Below are positions 44,877 through 53,517 of a stretch of DNA of 64,000 nucleotides, one piece after another (positions within the stretch are counted from its first letter, which is position 1; every line of letters begins with the position of its first letter). The stretch is taken from positions 434,001 to 498,000 of the forward strand of contig NZ_FNVB01000005.1 in the NCBI RefSeq assembly GCF_900108315.1. The letters are read 5' to 3'. The position numbers were made by a program, and so were the translations under genes. Source of the stretch: Saccharopolyspora kobensis. Its GTDB lineage: Bacteria > Actinomycetota > Actinomycetes > Mycobacteriales > Pseudonocardiaceae. The notes under the pieces were generated by a model, which saw only the letters and a program-made list of their open reading frames with translations, had not been told where the DNA came from and did no database searches.

Positions 44877-47591
44877 TCAAGCACTCCTCAGTTCCACCAG
44901 GCGGTGCAGCTCGGCGTCGGAGAGCTCGCTCAGCGCCGCCTCACCGCCGATGATCGCGTCGGCCAGTTCCTGCTTGTGCGCCAGCAGTTCCGCGATGCGC
45001 TCCTCCATCGTTCCCTGCGCGATCAACCGGTGCACCTGCACGGGTTTGCGCTGGCCGATCCGGTGCGCCCGGTCGGTGGCCTGCTCCTCGACGGCGGGGT
45101 TCCACCAGCGGTCGTAGTGGATGACGTGGTCGGCCCGGGTCAGGTTGAGCCCGGTGCCCGCCGCCTTGAGCGAGAGCAGGAACACCGGCACCTCACCGGC
45201 CTGGAACCGGCGCACCATCTCGTCGCGCTGCGCCACCGGAGTGCCGCCGTGCAGCAGCTGAGCCGGTATCCCGAGGTCGGCCACGTGCTTCTCCAGCAAC
45301 CGGGCCATCTGCACGTACTGCGTGAAGACGAGCACCGCGCCGTCTTCGGCGACGATGGTGCCGAGCAGTTCGTCCAGGGCCTGCAACTTCACCGAACGAG
45401 CAGCTGAAGCCACGTTTTCCTTGCGGTAGTGCGCCGGGTGGTTGCACACCTGCTTGAGGCCCACCAGCAGCTTGAGCACGAGGCCTCGCCGCGCGATCTC
45501 GGTCGTGCTGTCGCGGATCTCGGCCATCACCTCCCGGACCACCCGCTGGTACAGGTCGGTCTGCTCGGCGGTGAGCGGAACCAGGTGGTCGGTCTCGGTC
45601 TTGGGCGGCAGTTCCGGCGCGATGCCCGGATCGCTCTTGCGGCGCCGCAGCAGGAAGGGCCGCACCAGCCGGGACAACCGCTGCGCGGTCGGAGCGTCGC
45701 GATCCTCCTCCACCGCCCGCCCCCAGCCGGCGCGGAACTCGCGCATCCGGCCGAGCAGCCCGGGCGCCGTCCAGTCCAGGATCGCCCACAGCTCGCCCAG
45801 GTCGTTCTCCACCGGTGTGCCGGTCAGCGCCACCCGGACCTCCGCCGGGATCTCGCGCAGCGCCTTCGCCGTGCCGCTCGTGCGGTTCTTGACGTGCTGC
45901 GCCTCGTCGGCGACGACCATTCCCCAGCGGTGCGCGGCCAGCTCCGCCGCGTCGACGCGCATCGTGCCGTAGGTGGTGAGCACGAAACCGCTGTCGGCAC
46001 CGGCAAGGGAGCGCACCGAACCGTGGAAGCGGCGAACCGGCGTGCCCGGCGCGAACTTCGCGATCTCGCGCTCCCAGTTGCCCAGCAGCGACGCCGGGCA
46101 CACCACCAGCGTCGGTCCCGCGGCGCGACGCAGGTGCAGCGAGATCAGCATGATCGTCTTGCCCAGCCCCATGTCGTCGGCCAGGCAGCCGCCGAAGCCC
46201 AGCGACGTCATCCGCTCCAGCCAGCGCAGCCCGCGCTGCTGGTAGTCGCGCAGCGTCGCGGCCAGCTCCGGCGGCTGCCCCAGCGGTTCCGGCCCGCCAT
46301 CGGGATCGGCGATGCGGTCGGCCAGTTCACCGAGCCAGCCCGCCCCGACGGCCTCGACGCGCACGTCCTCGACCACCGCGCTGCCGATCAGCACCGCGCC
46401 CAGCCCCGAATACGCCGGGACCGGCGGCAACGCGCGTTCCCGCGCCTTGCGCGCGAGCTCGGGCCCGACCAGCGCCCACTGATCGCGCAGCCGGACGACC
46501 GGCCGCGACTTGGCCACCAGGTCCATCTCGTCGTCGGTCAGCGGTTCGCCGCCGAGGGTCAGCTCCCACGACATCGGCAACGGCCCGGAATCCCGCAGGA
46601 AGGCGGCGACGTCGTCCGGCCGATCACCGGGCGCGGACACCGAAACGCGGGCGTTGAGCTCCTGGGAGGCCTCCGGCGGCCACTCGACGTCGACGCCCAT
46701 CGCCGCCAGCCGATCCGCACCGCCGCCGAGCAGGTCCACCACGTCCTCGTCGACCAGCTCCAGCTCGACGGGTTCGGCTTCGGCCAGCAGGCTTTCCAGC
46801 GGCGACCACGCACCGGCGGCCCGCCGCAGCGCGCGCATCGCCTCGAACGTCGCGCGATCACCGAAGCCGTGCGACTCCCCCGCCCACAGCGCTTCAGCGT
46901 CGATCACCCGAGTCGGATCGGCGAGATCGCGCAGCCGGACAACAGCGGTGAACGGCACCGTCGCCGGATCACCGCGCAACTCCAGCCGCAAGCTGACGCG
47001 CAGCCCCGCGTCAACACCCGCGGCGACCTGCTGCGCCCACTCCCGGAACTCCTCGACCGCAACGATCTCCTGCGCGCCGTACGGCACCGAGGCGCCTGCC
47101 ACGCGTGGCATCGCGTCGGCGACGGCGTCGAAGAACTCCCGCAGCAACTCCTCGGCATCGGGCAGAACCAGCTGATCCGCCGCCGGATCCAGCGGAATCG
47201 ACCGCGCACTGGCCGGAGCGGCAGCGGCCAACGCCCGCAACCGCTCGACGTCGGCGACGTCGAACGGCCCCATCCGCCACGCATCGGCGCCGCTCGCGTG
47301 AACCCCGGGCAGCACCCGCCCGCGCGCCACCATGTGCAGCGCAAGCCGCGCGGCCGCGCCCCAGAACGCCGCCGAAGGATGCCCGTCCTGCGAAACCAGC
47401 AGCGGCAACGCCTCGGCCACCGGAACCCGGCGGCCCGGCACTCGCCGCGCGACGACCTCGCCGCTTTCAAGCAGCGTCACCACCGCTTCAGCGGACGCGT
47501 CGGCCTCGGGGCCGCCGTCCGGATCGTGCAGGAAGAACGTCCCCGCACGCGGCACTCCACCGGGCTCGAACACCATCGCGCACTGCCCCAC
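44877..47591 (-). CDS. SNF2-family DEAD/DEAH helicase
   Basis: The product of about 904 residues has an N-terminal SNF2-associated region followed by the two RecA lobes of Swi2/Snf2 ATPases: D-D-M-G-L-G-K-T-I (Walker A), V-A-D-E-A-Q-H (Walker B), L-L-S-L-K-A-A-G-T-G-L-N-L and Y-D-R-W-W-N-P-A-V-E with Q-A-T-D-R-A-H-R-I-G-Q. It should translocate on DNA and remodel bound complexes. The GTG at 47591 follows GGAGG by 5 nt, but the start is uncertain since other GTG/ATG codons are close. It is coupled to the SWIM gene. Confidence 0.85.
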   Translation of the reverse strand: MGQCAMVFEPGGVPRAGTFFLHDPDGGPEADASAEAVVTLLESGEVVARRVPGRRVPVAEALPLLVSQDGHPSAAFWGAAARLALHMVARGRVLPGVHASGADAWRMGPFDVADVERLRALAAAAPASARSIPLDPAADQLVLPDAEELLREFFDAVADAMPRVAGASVPYGAQEIVAVEEFREWAQQVAAGVDAGLRVSLRLELRGDPATVPFTAVVRLRDLADPTRVIDAEALWAGESHGFGDRATFEAMRALRRAAGAWSPLESLLAEAEPVELELVDEDVVDLLGGGADRLAAMGVDVEWPPEASQELNARVSVSAPGDRPDDVAAFLRDSGPLPMSWELTLGGEPLTDDEMDLVAKSRPVVRLRDQWALVGPELARKARERALPPVPAYSGLGAVLIGSAVVEDVRVEAVGAGWLGELADRIADPDGGPEPLGQPPELAATLRDYQQRGLRWLERMTSLGFGGCLADDMGLGKTIMLISLHLRRAAGPTLVVCPASLLGNWEREIAKFAPGTPVRRFHGSVRSLAGADSGFVLTTYGTMRVDAAELAAHRWGMVVADEAQHVKNRTSGTAKALREIPAEVRVALTGTPVENDLGELWAILDWTAPGLLGRMREFRAGWGRAVEEDRDAPTAQRLSRLVRPFLLRRRKSDPGIAPELPPKTETDHLVPLTAEQTDLYQRVVREVMAEIRDSTTEIARRGLVLKLLVGLKQVCNHPAHYRKENVASAARSVKLQALDELLGTIVAEDGAVLVFTQYVQMARLLEKHVADLGIPAQLLHGGTPVAQRDEMVRRFQAGEVPVFLLSLKAAGTGLNLTRADHVIHYDRWWNPAVEEQATDRAHRIGQRKPVQVHRLIAQGTMEERIAELLAHKQELADAIIGGEAALSELSDAELHRLVELRSA

Positions 47592-47767
47592 CTGCACCTC
47601 CGCATCACCGACCGTACAGTGTACCGTAAGACGCACCGAAAAGTCGGACACCACGCTGACCAGCCAGAACACGCCCGTTTTCCGAGTCGATCCGCACGGA
47701 AGCGCCGAGCCCCGACCTTCTGGCCACCCACCCGCCCTGCCCGCAGCGCGGCCGGTTCCACCACGAA

Positions 47768-47803
47768 ATATTCCTTGACGCGAACATTCGCAGCGAGGAA
47801 TAC
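47768..47803. promoter_or_regulatory. Operator candidate before ArsR-SRPBCC gene
   Basis: ATATTCCT (47768-47775) and AGGAATAC (47796-47803) form an inverted repeat with 7 of 8 matches, enclosing GCGAACATTCGC, itself palindromic. The whole AT-richer patch ends 8 bp before the ATG and may bind the ArsR regulator it precedes. Confidence 0.4.
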
Positions 47804-47811
47804 TTCTGCTC

Positions 47812-48645
47812 ATGGACGCACCCATCCTCACCGCGCTGGCCGATCCGGCCCGTTGGCGGCTCGTGAGTCTGCTGGCCGAGCGGCCGCGCTCGGTCGGCGT
47901 CCTGGCGCAGCTCGCCGAGGCGCGGCAGCCGCAGACGACCAAGCACCTCCAGACCCTCGAGCGCGCCGGTGTCGTCACCTCCCAGCGCACCGGCCAGCGC
48001 CGCGTCTACGCGCTCCGGCCCGGTCCGCTGCGCGATCTGGCGATCGAGCTGAACCGGCTCGCCGACAGCGCGGACCGCGCCGGCGCGACCTACGACCGCT
48101 ACGGAACCAGCCTCGACCAGGAGCGGCGCGCCGCCGGGGAGCCGGGTTGGGCCGACGGTCGCTCGTTCAGCTTCCACCGGTCGCTGACCGGCAATCCCGA
48201 TCTGGTCTGGCGGCACCTGACCGATCCCGCACTGCTCGCGCGGTGGTGGACGCCCGACGACCTGCGCGTCTCCGAGCTCGTCTTCGAGGCGCGGCCGGGC
48301 GGGCGGATCGTCCACGAGTACCGCGACGTCGAGGACACCGGCAGCGCGGACCAGGTCGCCGGGCGCGCGGAGGGAGTCGTCGAAGCCGTCCGCCCCGGTG
48401 AGCACCTCACCTACCGGCACTCCCCGCTGCTGCCCGACGGCAGCGTCGCCTTCACCGCGCACGTCGACCTGGGGATCCGGGGCACCGACAGCGGCACCGC
48501 GCTGGACGTGACCTGGCGGATCGCCGACAGCACCGTCGAATCCGCCGACTTCATCGCCGGGATCGAGCTCGGCTTCGGCCAGAGCCTCGACAAGCTCGCA
48601 GCCACCATCGCGCACAACACCAGGAGCACCACGTGGGACGACTGA
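47812..48645 (+). CDS. ArsR regulator fused to SRPBCC/AHSA1 domain
   Basis: The 277-residue product has an ArsR-type winged helix (R-W-R-L-V-S-L-L and Q-P-Q-T-T-K-H-L-Q-T-L-E-R-A-G-V) and a C-terminal START-like AHSA1 domain (F-H-R-S-L-T-G to the end) with a hydrophobic cavity. No metal-binding cysteines are present, so it is not a metal sensor. Fusion of both suggests sensing of a small organic ligand. It overlaps the DHFR-like gene by 13 bp. Confidence 0.85.
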   Translation: MDAPILTALADPARWRLVSLLAERPRSVGVLAQLAEARQPQTTKHLQTLERAGVVTSQRTGQRRVYALRPGPLRDLAIELNRLADSADRAGATYDRYGTSLDQERRAAGEPGWADGRSFSFHRSLTGNPDLVWRHLTDPALLARWWTPDDLRVSELVFEARPGGRIVHEYRDVEDTGSADQVAGRAEGVVEAVRPGEHLTYRHSPLLPDGSVAFTAHVDLGIRGTDSGTALDVTWRIADSTVESADFIAGIELGFGQSLDKLAATIAHNTRSTTWDD

Positions 48646-49202
48646 TCATCAACGTCGGCACGACCGTCAACGGCGCCTTCGAAGCCCCGGCCCCCGAGCC
48701 GCACGGCGGCTGGCTGGTCACCGACCCGGACAGCATGCAGGCCGGGCTGGAGATGTGGCAGGCGGCAGATGCCATGGTGCTCGGCCGTAAGACCTACGAA
48801 GGCCTGTCGGCGGCCTGGCCCCAGCTCGCGAACGTCCCCGGCTTCGAGGCCTACGCGGCCCGGATGAACGGCATGCCCAAGTACGTCGCGTCCCGCTCGC
48901 TGACCGCGCCGCTGGACTGGAACGCCACCCTCCTCGAAGGCGACCTGGCCGAGAACGTCCGCCGCCTCAAGGAAGACCACCACGGCAACCTGATCGTCCC
49001 CTGCGCGGGCGAGCTGACCCGGGACCTCATCGCCCTCGACCTGGTCGACGAGTTCTGGTTCAACGTCAGCCCCTACCTGTGGGGAACCGGCCCCCGCATC
49101 TTCGACGAGCTCGGCCCGATCCGCCTCCAGCTCACCAGCACCACGACCTTCCCCTCCGGCGTGGTCCGCCTCTGCTACCGCCCGGCCCCAGCCGCCGAGT
49201 AG
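48633..49202 (+). CDS. DHFR/RibD C-terminal-like reductase
   Basis: The 189-residue product belongs to the dihydrofolate reductase-like family (RibD C-terminal, COG0262): N-terminal V-G-T-T-V-N-G-A, V-L-G-R-K-T-Y-E-G nucleotide-binding motif and a late beta-rich end. It probably reduces a small substrate with NADPH; it is not the housekeeping folA. The GTG start lies inside the upstream regulator gene, so the two are co-translated. Confidence 0.82.
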   Translation: MGRLIINVGTTVNGAFEAPAPEPHGGWLVTDPDSMQAGLEMWQAADAMVLGRKTYEGLSAAWPQLANVPGFEAYAARMNGMPKYVASRSLTAPLDWNATLLEGDLAENVRRLKEDHHGNLIVPCAGELTRDLIALDLVDEFWFNVSPYLWGTGPRIFDELGPIRLQLTSTTTFPSGVVRLCYRPAPAAE

Positions 49203-49210
49203 CGCGCAGC

Positions 49211-49246
49211 GGGGCGGAAGCTGCACCGACCTGCAGCTTCCGCCCC
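49211..49246. terminator. Terminator after DHFR-like gene
   Basis: Perfect 15-bp arms GGGGCGGAAGCTGCA (49211-49225) and complement (49232-49246) flank a 6-nt loop between convergent genes ending at 49202 and 49274. Confidence 0.75.
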
Positions 49247-49273
49247 TTCAGCGCAGTGCTTCTCGCGATCGGC

Positions 49274-49771
49274 TCACCTGCTGTAGTTCTTGCCCACCGG
49301 CATTCCGGGGATCGGCTTGGCGATGAGGCCGACGGGGATGAAGAAGCAGATCTGCGAGATCGCCAGGACCAGGGTCCAGAGCGCCTTGTCGTCGTAGTGG
49401 GCGGCTGCCCGGGCGAACAGCTCGTCCGGCACGCGCTCGGCCAGGTGGTTCGGGGTGAGGACCGCCTCCACGAGCTCCAGCGCTACCCGTTCGGCAGCGG
49501 TGAAGAAGGGCGCGTCGTGCCAGGACGCGACGGCGGTGATGCGCTCCTCGGATTCCCCGGCCTTGCGCAGGAGATCCGCCTGCCGGACGGTGTGGTAGGT
49601 GCTGCCGACGACCTGTCCGGCGCGAAGCTGCACCAGGCCGACGGTGCTCTGCGGGACGGAACCGTTCCGGCTCGCCTTGACCATGGCACCGGCGATCTCG
49701 CCCAGTTCGGGGAAGAACTGCAATGGGTCGGGCAGTCGCGACTCGATCCCGCTCCGCTCGGTCGTGGTCAT
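49274..49771 (-). CDS. AhpD-like carboxymuconolactone decarboxylase-family protein, cysteines absent
   Basis: The 165-residue product has the all-helical AhpD/CMD fold. In the active-site segment (about residues 57-70) the usual C-x-x-C-x-x-x-H reads S-T-Y-H-T-V-R-Q, so both cysteines and the His are gone; the rest of the helix and the following L-L-R-K-A-G are normal. It is divergent from a SigJ-type sigma factor, a common pairing. It may be a ligand-binding or non-redox member. Confidence 0.75.
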   Translation of the reverse strand: MTTTERSGIESRLPDPLQFFPELGEIAGAMVKASRNGSVPQSTVGLVQLRAGQVVGSTYHTVRQADLLRKAGESEERITAVASWHDAPFFTAAERVALELVEAVLTPNHLAERVPDELFARAAAHYDDKALWTLVLAISQICFFIPVGLIAKPIPGMPVGKNYSR

Positions 49772-49913
49772 GTCGTTTCCCTTCTCGATCTCGGGTGTTC
49801 CGAGAACACCGACGACGCAGCCCGGCGGAGTGTGAGGCGAGGCGCGGAAGTCACAGTTCGACGCGGTGATTCGTCGGAGTCGGTGAGAGCAAGCGCGACC
49901 GAGGGAGCCCGCT

Positions 49914-50801
49914 GTGAGCACCGATCCGGGATTGCACGCGATCGTCCGGGAACGCCGACAGCTGATCAACATCGCCTACCGGCTCCTCGGTTCGCTGACC
50001 GACGCCGAGGACGTCGTGCAGGAGGCCTGCGCCCGCTGGTACGCCTTGCCGCGGCAGCAGCGGGAAACCATCGAGTCGCCCGGAGCCTGGCTGACGACCG
50101 TCACCGGGCGCATCTGCCTGGACCTGCTCGGCTCGGCACGAGCCCGGCGGGAGCGCTACGTGGGCGAATGGGTTCCCGAGCCGCTGCCCGATCGGTCGGA
50201 GCTCGACGACCCGGCCGACCGGATCACCCTCGACGAGTCGGTCAGCATGGCGTTCCTGATCGTGCTGGAGTCGATGACCCCGGCCGAGCGCGTCGCCTTC
50301 GTCCTGCACGACGTGTTCGGCTACCGCTTCCCGGAGGTGGCCGAGATCGTCGGCCGCACGCCGGCGGCATGCCGCCAGCTGGCCGCCTCGGCCCGCCGCC
50401 GCATCCGCGCACCGCGTGCCCCGACGACACCGACGACCCAGCACGCCGACGTCGTCAGCTCCTTCAAGCGGGCTTGGCGGAGCAACGACATCAGCGCGCT
50501 GATCGGCCTGCTCGATCCAGCAGCCACGATGGTCGGCGACGGCGGTGGCGTGGTCCCGGCCGCGCCGCACCCGATCGAAGGCGGTGAGCAGATCGCGCGC
50601 TACCTGGTCGAACTGGCCAGCCGGGCAACAGCGCTGAACCTCGCGGAGACGACCGTCAACGGTCGCCCCGGCCTGGTGAGCCGGTACGACGGCGTCACCG
50701 TGATGGTGGCGGCGTTCGACGTCGAAGGAGACCTGATCAAGCACATCTGGGCGGTGCGCAACCCGGAGAAGCTCCGCCACTGGCAGGACGGAGCGAGCTG
50801 A
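49914..50801 (+). CDS. ECF sigma factor, SigJ-like with SnoaL-like tail
   Basis: The 295-residue product has sigma region 2 (A-Y-R-L-L-G-S-L-T-D-A-E-D-V-V-Q-E) and region 4 (M-T-P-A-E-R-V-A-F-V-L-H-D-V-F-G-Y), then a C-terminal SnoaL/NTF2-like domain of about 115 residues. This ECF41-like layout has no anti-sigma factor; the tail controls activity. Such sigma factors usually drive a divergent AhpD-like or oxidoreductase gene, which fits here. GTG start. Confidence 0.9.
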   Translation: MSTDPGLHAIVRERRQLINIAYRLLGSLTDAEDVVQEACARWYALPRQQRETIESPGAWLTTVTGRICLDLLGSARARRERYVGEWVPEPLPDRSELDDPADRITLDESVSMAFLIVLESMTPAERVAFVLHDVFGYRFPEVAEIVGRTPAACRQLAASARRRIRAPRAPTTPTTQHADVVSSFKRAWRSNDISALIGLLDPAATMVGDGGGVVPAAPHPIEGGEQIARYLVELASRATALNLAETTVNGRPGLVSRYDGVTVMVAAFDVEGDLIKHIWAVRNPEKLRHWQDGAS

Positions 50802-50814
50802 GTCGCGGAGTGGG

Positions 50815-50903
50815 CCGGTGGCCGGGCGCGGGCGGGAGGGGGCAGCGCGCCCGGCCACCGGGGTGGGCTGGTGCAGTGGTCGGGGAGGCAGCCGCACCAG
50901 CCC
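50815..50903. terminator. Tandem hairpins after SigJ gene
   Basis: The first hairpin has perfect 16-bp arms (50815-50830 and 50846-50861). The second has arms GGGCTGGTGC (50865-50874) and complement (50894-50903). They separate the SigJ gene from the convergent small membrane gene. Confidence 0.7.
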
Positions 50904-50923
50904 GGCTCGGGGCGGATCAGTGG

Positions 50924-51178
50924 TCAAGTGCGCAGGTGGTGGCGGCCCGTGGGTTCGTCATCCGGGTCGTACTCCGGGAATTGCGGAGGCCTCGGTATTT
51001 CCTTCTCCCGTTCGGCTTCGACCTGGGCGATGAGGTCCCAGACGTTGTAGGCGCCCTCGCCCGCTCCCGCGTGCTGCGCGCGGGAGAGCAGCGGCAACCG
51101 CAACGAGGTGGAGCTGACGATCAGCGCCGCGATCAGAATGTTGATCAGCACGAGCGCGCTCAGGTGAAGCCAGAACAT
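50924..51178 (-). CDS. Small single-pass membrane protein, unknown
   Basis: The 84-residue product starts M-F-W-L-H-L-S-A-L-V with one transmembrane helix (about 3-23) and an acidic, Pro-rich cytoplasmic or external tail ending near H-H-L-R-T. The ATG at 51178 is chosen with AAGG upstream, because the longer reading frame runs through the repeat at 51203-51265. No family recognised. Confidence 0.55.
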   Translation of the reverse strand: MFWLHLSALVLINILIAALIVSSTSLRLPLLSRAQHAGAGEGAYNVWDLIAQVEAEREKEIPRPPQFPEYDPDDEPTGRHHLRT

Positions 51179-51202
51179 GACGGAACCTTCCGTGTCGGGT
51201 TG

Positions 51203-51265
51203 GCGATTTCGCGCGAAATCGGCATCGGTCAGGTGTGCGGAGCGACGATTTCGCGCGAAGTCGCC
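51203..51265. repeat. Paired GATTTCGCGCGAAATC palindromes
   Basis: GCGATTTCGCGCGAAATCG (51203-51221) and GACGATTTCGCGCGAAGTCG (51244-51263) are two palindromes about 40 bp apart between small genes. They resemble the paired ATTTC-N4-GAAAT units in the elements at 11174 and 21230, with CGCG replacing AATT. Confidence 0.6.
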
Positions 51266-51280
51266 ACTCACCCCGCGCCA

Positions 51281-51499
51281 TCAGGACGGGTCGGCGAGGA
51301 TGCGCCAGCACTCCATGCAGGACTTCTCCCGGACCCAGTCCACCTCGGTGCGGTCGTGCAGCTGGGCCGCGTCGGCTTCGGCACCGCAGTAGGCGGCGAC
51401 GGCCTCCCCTGCCGGAGTTTTCCGCGCCGCGATGGGAAATGCGTGACGCCCACCGGTGACCGGACGCCAGATGTAGGTCAGGTATTCGCTGCTCAACAC
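51281..51499 (-). CDS. Small zinc-finger-like protein
   Basis: The 72-residue product begins L-S-S-E-Y-L-T-Y-I-W-R-P and holds H at about 15, a Cys near 34, a D-R-T-E-V segment and a C-terminal C-M-E-C-W. The spacing suggests a zinc-binding mini-protein of the kind found beside XRE/DUF397 pairs in actinomycetes. The GTG at 51499 follows AAGGAG by 5 nt. It is divergent from the XRE gene. Confidence 0.65.
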   Translation of the reverse strand: MLSSEYLTYIWRPVTGGRHAFPIAARKTPAGEAVAAYCGAEADAAQLHDRTEVDWVREKSCMECWRILADPS

Positions 51500-51601
51500 G
51501 ATCACTCCTTTCTGGTTCCATACTTCCGGTACCGGTAACAAACTCGCTAGTACACGATCGACGGATCATGATCGCGCCACCATTCGGGCTATGGTTGGTT
51601 C

Positions 51602-52462
51602 ATGCCCGGTACCACCGACCACACGCCCAAGGCGCGACTACTGGGTGCTGAACTCCGCGAGTGCCGCAAGCAAAACGGACTTACCGTCCGAGAACTAGCG
51701 AGCCGAGTTGGAACCACCCACGTCACCATCTCCCGCTACGAAACCGGGACCCGAACACCCCGGCCAGAGGACGTAGCACGCATCTTGGGAACACTCGGTG
51801 TTACCGGCCCCAGATACGAGGAGATCATCGAGTTCGCTCGCACAGCGAGCGACAAGAACACCTTCGCCCGAAGTTCTCCCAGCACTCACAAGCACTTGGT
51901 GGACCTGGCCGAGTTCGAGCGATCAGCGTGCTCGATCATCGACGTCGCACCCAACCTGGTACCAGGGCTTCTCCAGACCGCGGACTACGCACGCCAGATC
52001 ATGCACGGGCTCCCGGTCGAGGAGCGTGAGATCAGAGTCGGCTTGCGCATGGCCCGACGCGATGTCCTCTTCGCCAAGTCTGCGCCGACGCTCGAAGTTC
52101 TGGTCTCCGAGCACGCGCTCCGGCAACCGCTGGGCGGGAACGAACTCATGGCCGATCAGCTGCACCACGTACTTCGCATGGCGGACCTGGACAACGTGAC
52201 CGTGTCTGTGATGCCGAACGGGCTCACCCGCTACACACCGGCACTCGACGGCGCGTTCGTCTTCTACGACTTCGCCAAGGCGCCGCCCATCGTCCAACTG
52301 GAGCACTTCCACGCATCGGGGTTCCTGTTCGAGGCGAAGGACATCGCCGCGTACAAGAACGCGATCAACGACCTCCGAAGCATCGCGCTGCCCAGCGATG
52401 ACTCCAGGGACCTGATCAAGTCAATCGCCGAGGAAATGGAGGGTGCGTCGTCATGTCGTTAG
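51602..52462 (+). CDS. XRE-family regulator with DUF5753 domain
   Basis: The 286-residue product has an XRE HTH (L-T-V-R-E-L-A-S-R-V-G-T-T-H-V-T-I-S-R-Y-E) and a DUF5753 domain with the hallmark P-G-L-L-Q-T-A-D-Y-A-R. Such regulators (WhiJ-like) pair with a DUF397 protein and influence development in Streptomyces. No ribosome site precedes the ATG and a TATGGT at 51590-51595 lies 6 nt upstream, so the mRNA may be leaderless. Its GC is visibly lower than that of its neighbours. Confidence 0.9.
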   Translation: MPGTTDHTPKARLLGAELRECRKQNGLTVRELASRVGTTHVTISRYETGTRTPRPEDVARILGTLGVTGPRYEEIIEFARTASDKNTFARSSPSTHKHLVDLAEFERSACSIIDVAPNLVPGLLQTADYARQIMHGLPVEEREIRVGLRMARRDVLFAKSAPTLEVLVSEHALRQPLGGNELMADQLHHVLRMADLDNVTVSVMPNGLTRYTPALDGAFVFYDFAKAPPIVQLEHFHASGFLFEAKDIAAYKNAINDLRSIALPSDDSRDLIKSIAEEMEGASSCR

Positions 52463-52650
52463 GTCAGATGACCTGGAAGAAGTCTAGTTACAGCGGGCAG
52501 ACCGGGAGTTGCGTCGAGGTCGGCGGTGGCGCTGGCATCGTCGGAGTGCGGGACACGAAGGATCGAGATGGCGGAACGTTAGCCTTCGATCGGCGGTCTT
52601 GGTCGGCTTTCCTCGGTGCTATCAAGGGTCAGCGCTTCGACCTGTCCTGA
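52453..52650 (+). CDS. DUF397 protein
   Basis: The 65-residue product has the DUF397 pattern W-K-K-S-S-Y-S, C-V-E-V, V-R-D-T-K-D-R and W-x-x-F-L near the end. DUF397 proteins work with the adjacent XRE/DUF5753 regulator, perhaps as an antagonist. The ATG overlaps the XRE stop by 10 bp, with GGAGGG upstream. Confidence 0.88.
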   Translation: MSLGQMTWKKSSYSGQTGSCVEVGGGAGIVGVRDTKDRDGGTLAFDRRSWSAFLGAIKGQRFDLS

Positions 52651-52844
52651 CCAGTGGCGTTGCCGTTGCTGGTTTGGGTGCGGCGTACCGGGACGTTCGC
52701 GGCGTACGCAGTGCTGCGTACCCACGGATCAGTGCTGGTGATGACGCGCTGACGCCTCCTGTCGGCTGATCATTTCTCCGCGTCCGGGCCCGGGTTTCCG
52801 AGCGGGCTGACGCGAAAACTTTCGCCGACGATCCAGGAGACGTC

Positions 52845-53498
52845 ATGTCCGCACCCGCTCCTTCGCTCCGGGGCTCCGTCCCGCTGCTCGCCGCCACGCT
52901 CGCCTACGCCGTGCTCACCGCCGCCTACGTCGTCGCCAACAGCTCCACGCCGCAGCCCGGCGCATCCGGCGACGATCTCCTGCGCTACTACGTGCGCGAC
53001 CGCGGCACAGCGATCGACCTGGGCGCCTTCCTGCTGGTCGCGGCCGCCTTGCTCATGGTGCCGATCGCCGCGTTCCTCGCTCGGCTGGTTCGGCGGGAGC
53101 AGTCCGCCGCCGGGGCCGCGACGGCCTTCGCCGGTGGAGTGCTGGCCACCGCCGCACTCGCCTCCAGCGCCGCGCTCACCTGGACGCTCGGTCGGCTTCC
53201 GGAGCGGTCACCTGCGGCGCTGGCCCGCGCCTTGGCAGATCTCTCCTTCCTCGCCGGCGGGCTCGGCTACGCGGTGTCCTTCGCTCTCCTCGCGGCGGGC
53301 ACCTGCCTGGCGGTCGGCGGGAAGAGGCTGCTCCCGCGCGCCTGCGCCACGACCGGGCTGGCCATCGCCGCCGCCGGTTTCGCCGCCACGCTCTTGCTCC
53401 TGGTCTTCGGGTTCAGCTACCTGCTGCCCGTCGTCCGCTTCGGCGGTACCGCCTGGCTGGTGTGGGCCGCGATCGCACTGGTCCGCTCGCGCGCCTGA
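52845..53498 (+). CDS. Multi-pass membrane protein, unknown
   Basis: The 217-residue product has six hydrophobic helices (starting near 14, 58, 93, 132, 164 and 195) and few charged residues outside short loops. It follows a 194-bp gap after the DUF397 gene. GGAG lies about 10 nt before the ATG. No characteristic motif is seen. Confidence 0.7.
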   Translation: MSAPAPSLRGSVPLLAATLAYAVLTAAYVVANSSTPQPGASGDDLLRYYVRDRGTAIDLGAFLLVAAALLMVPIAAFLARLVRREQSAAGAATAFAGGVLATAALASSAALTWTLGRLPERSPAALARALADLSFLAGGLGYAVSFALLAAGTCLAVGGKRLLPRACATTGLAIAAAGFAATLLLLVFGFSYLLPVVRFGGTAWLVWAAIALVRSRA

Positions 53499-53517
53499 TC
53501 GCTCGGCCCGGCATCCG

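Noticed and set aside
47812..48645. ArsR-type protein as an arsenic or metal sensor
   Set aside because: No metal-binding cysteine motif is present, and the C-terminal AHSA1 domain points to an organic ligand.
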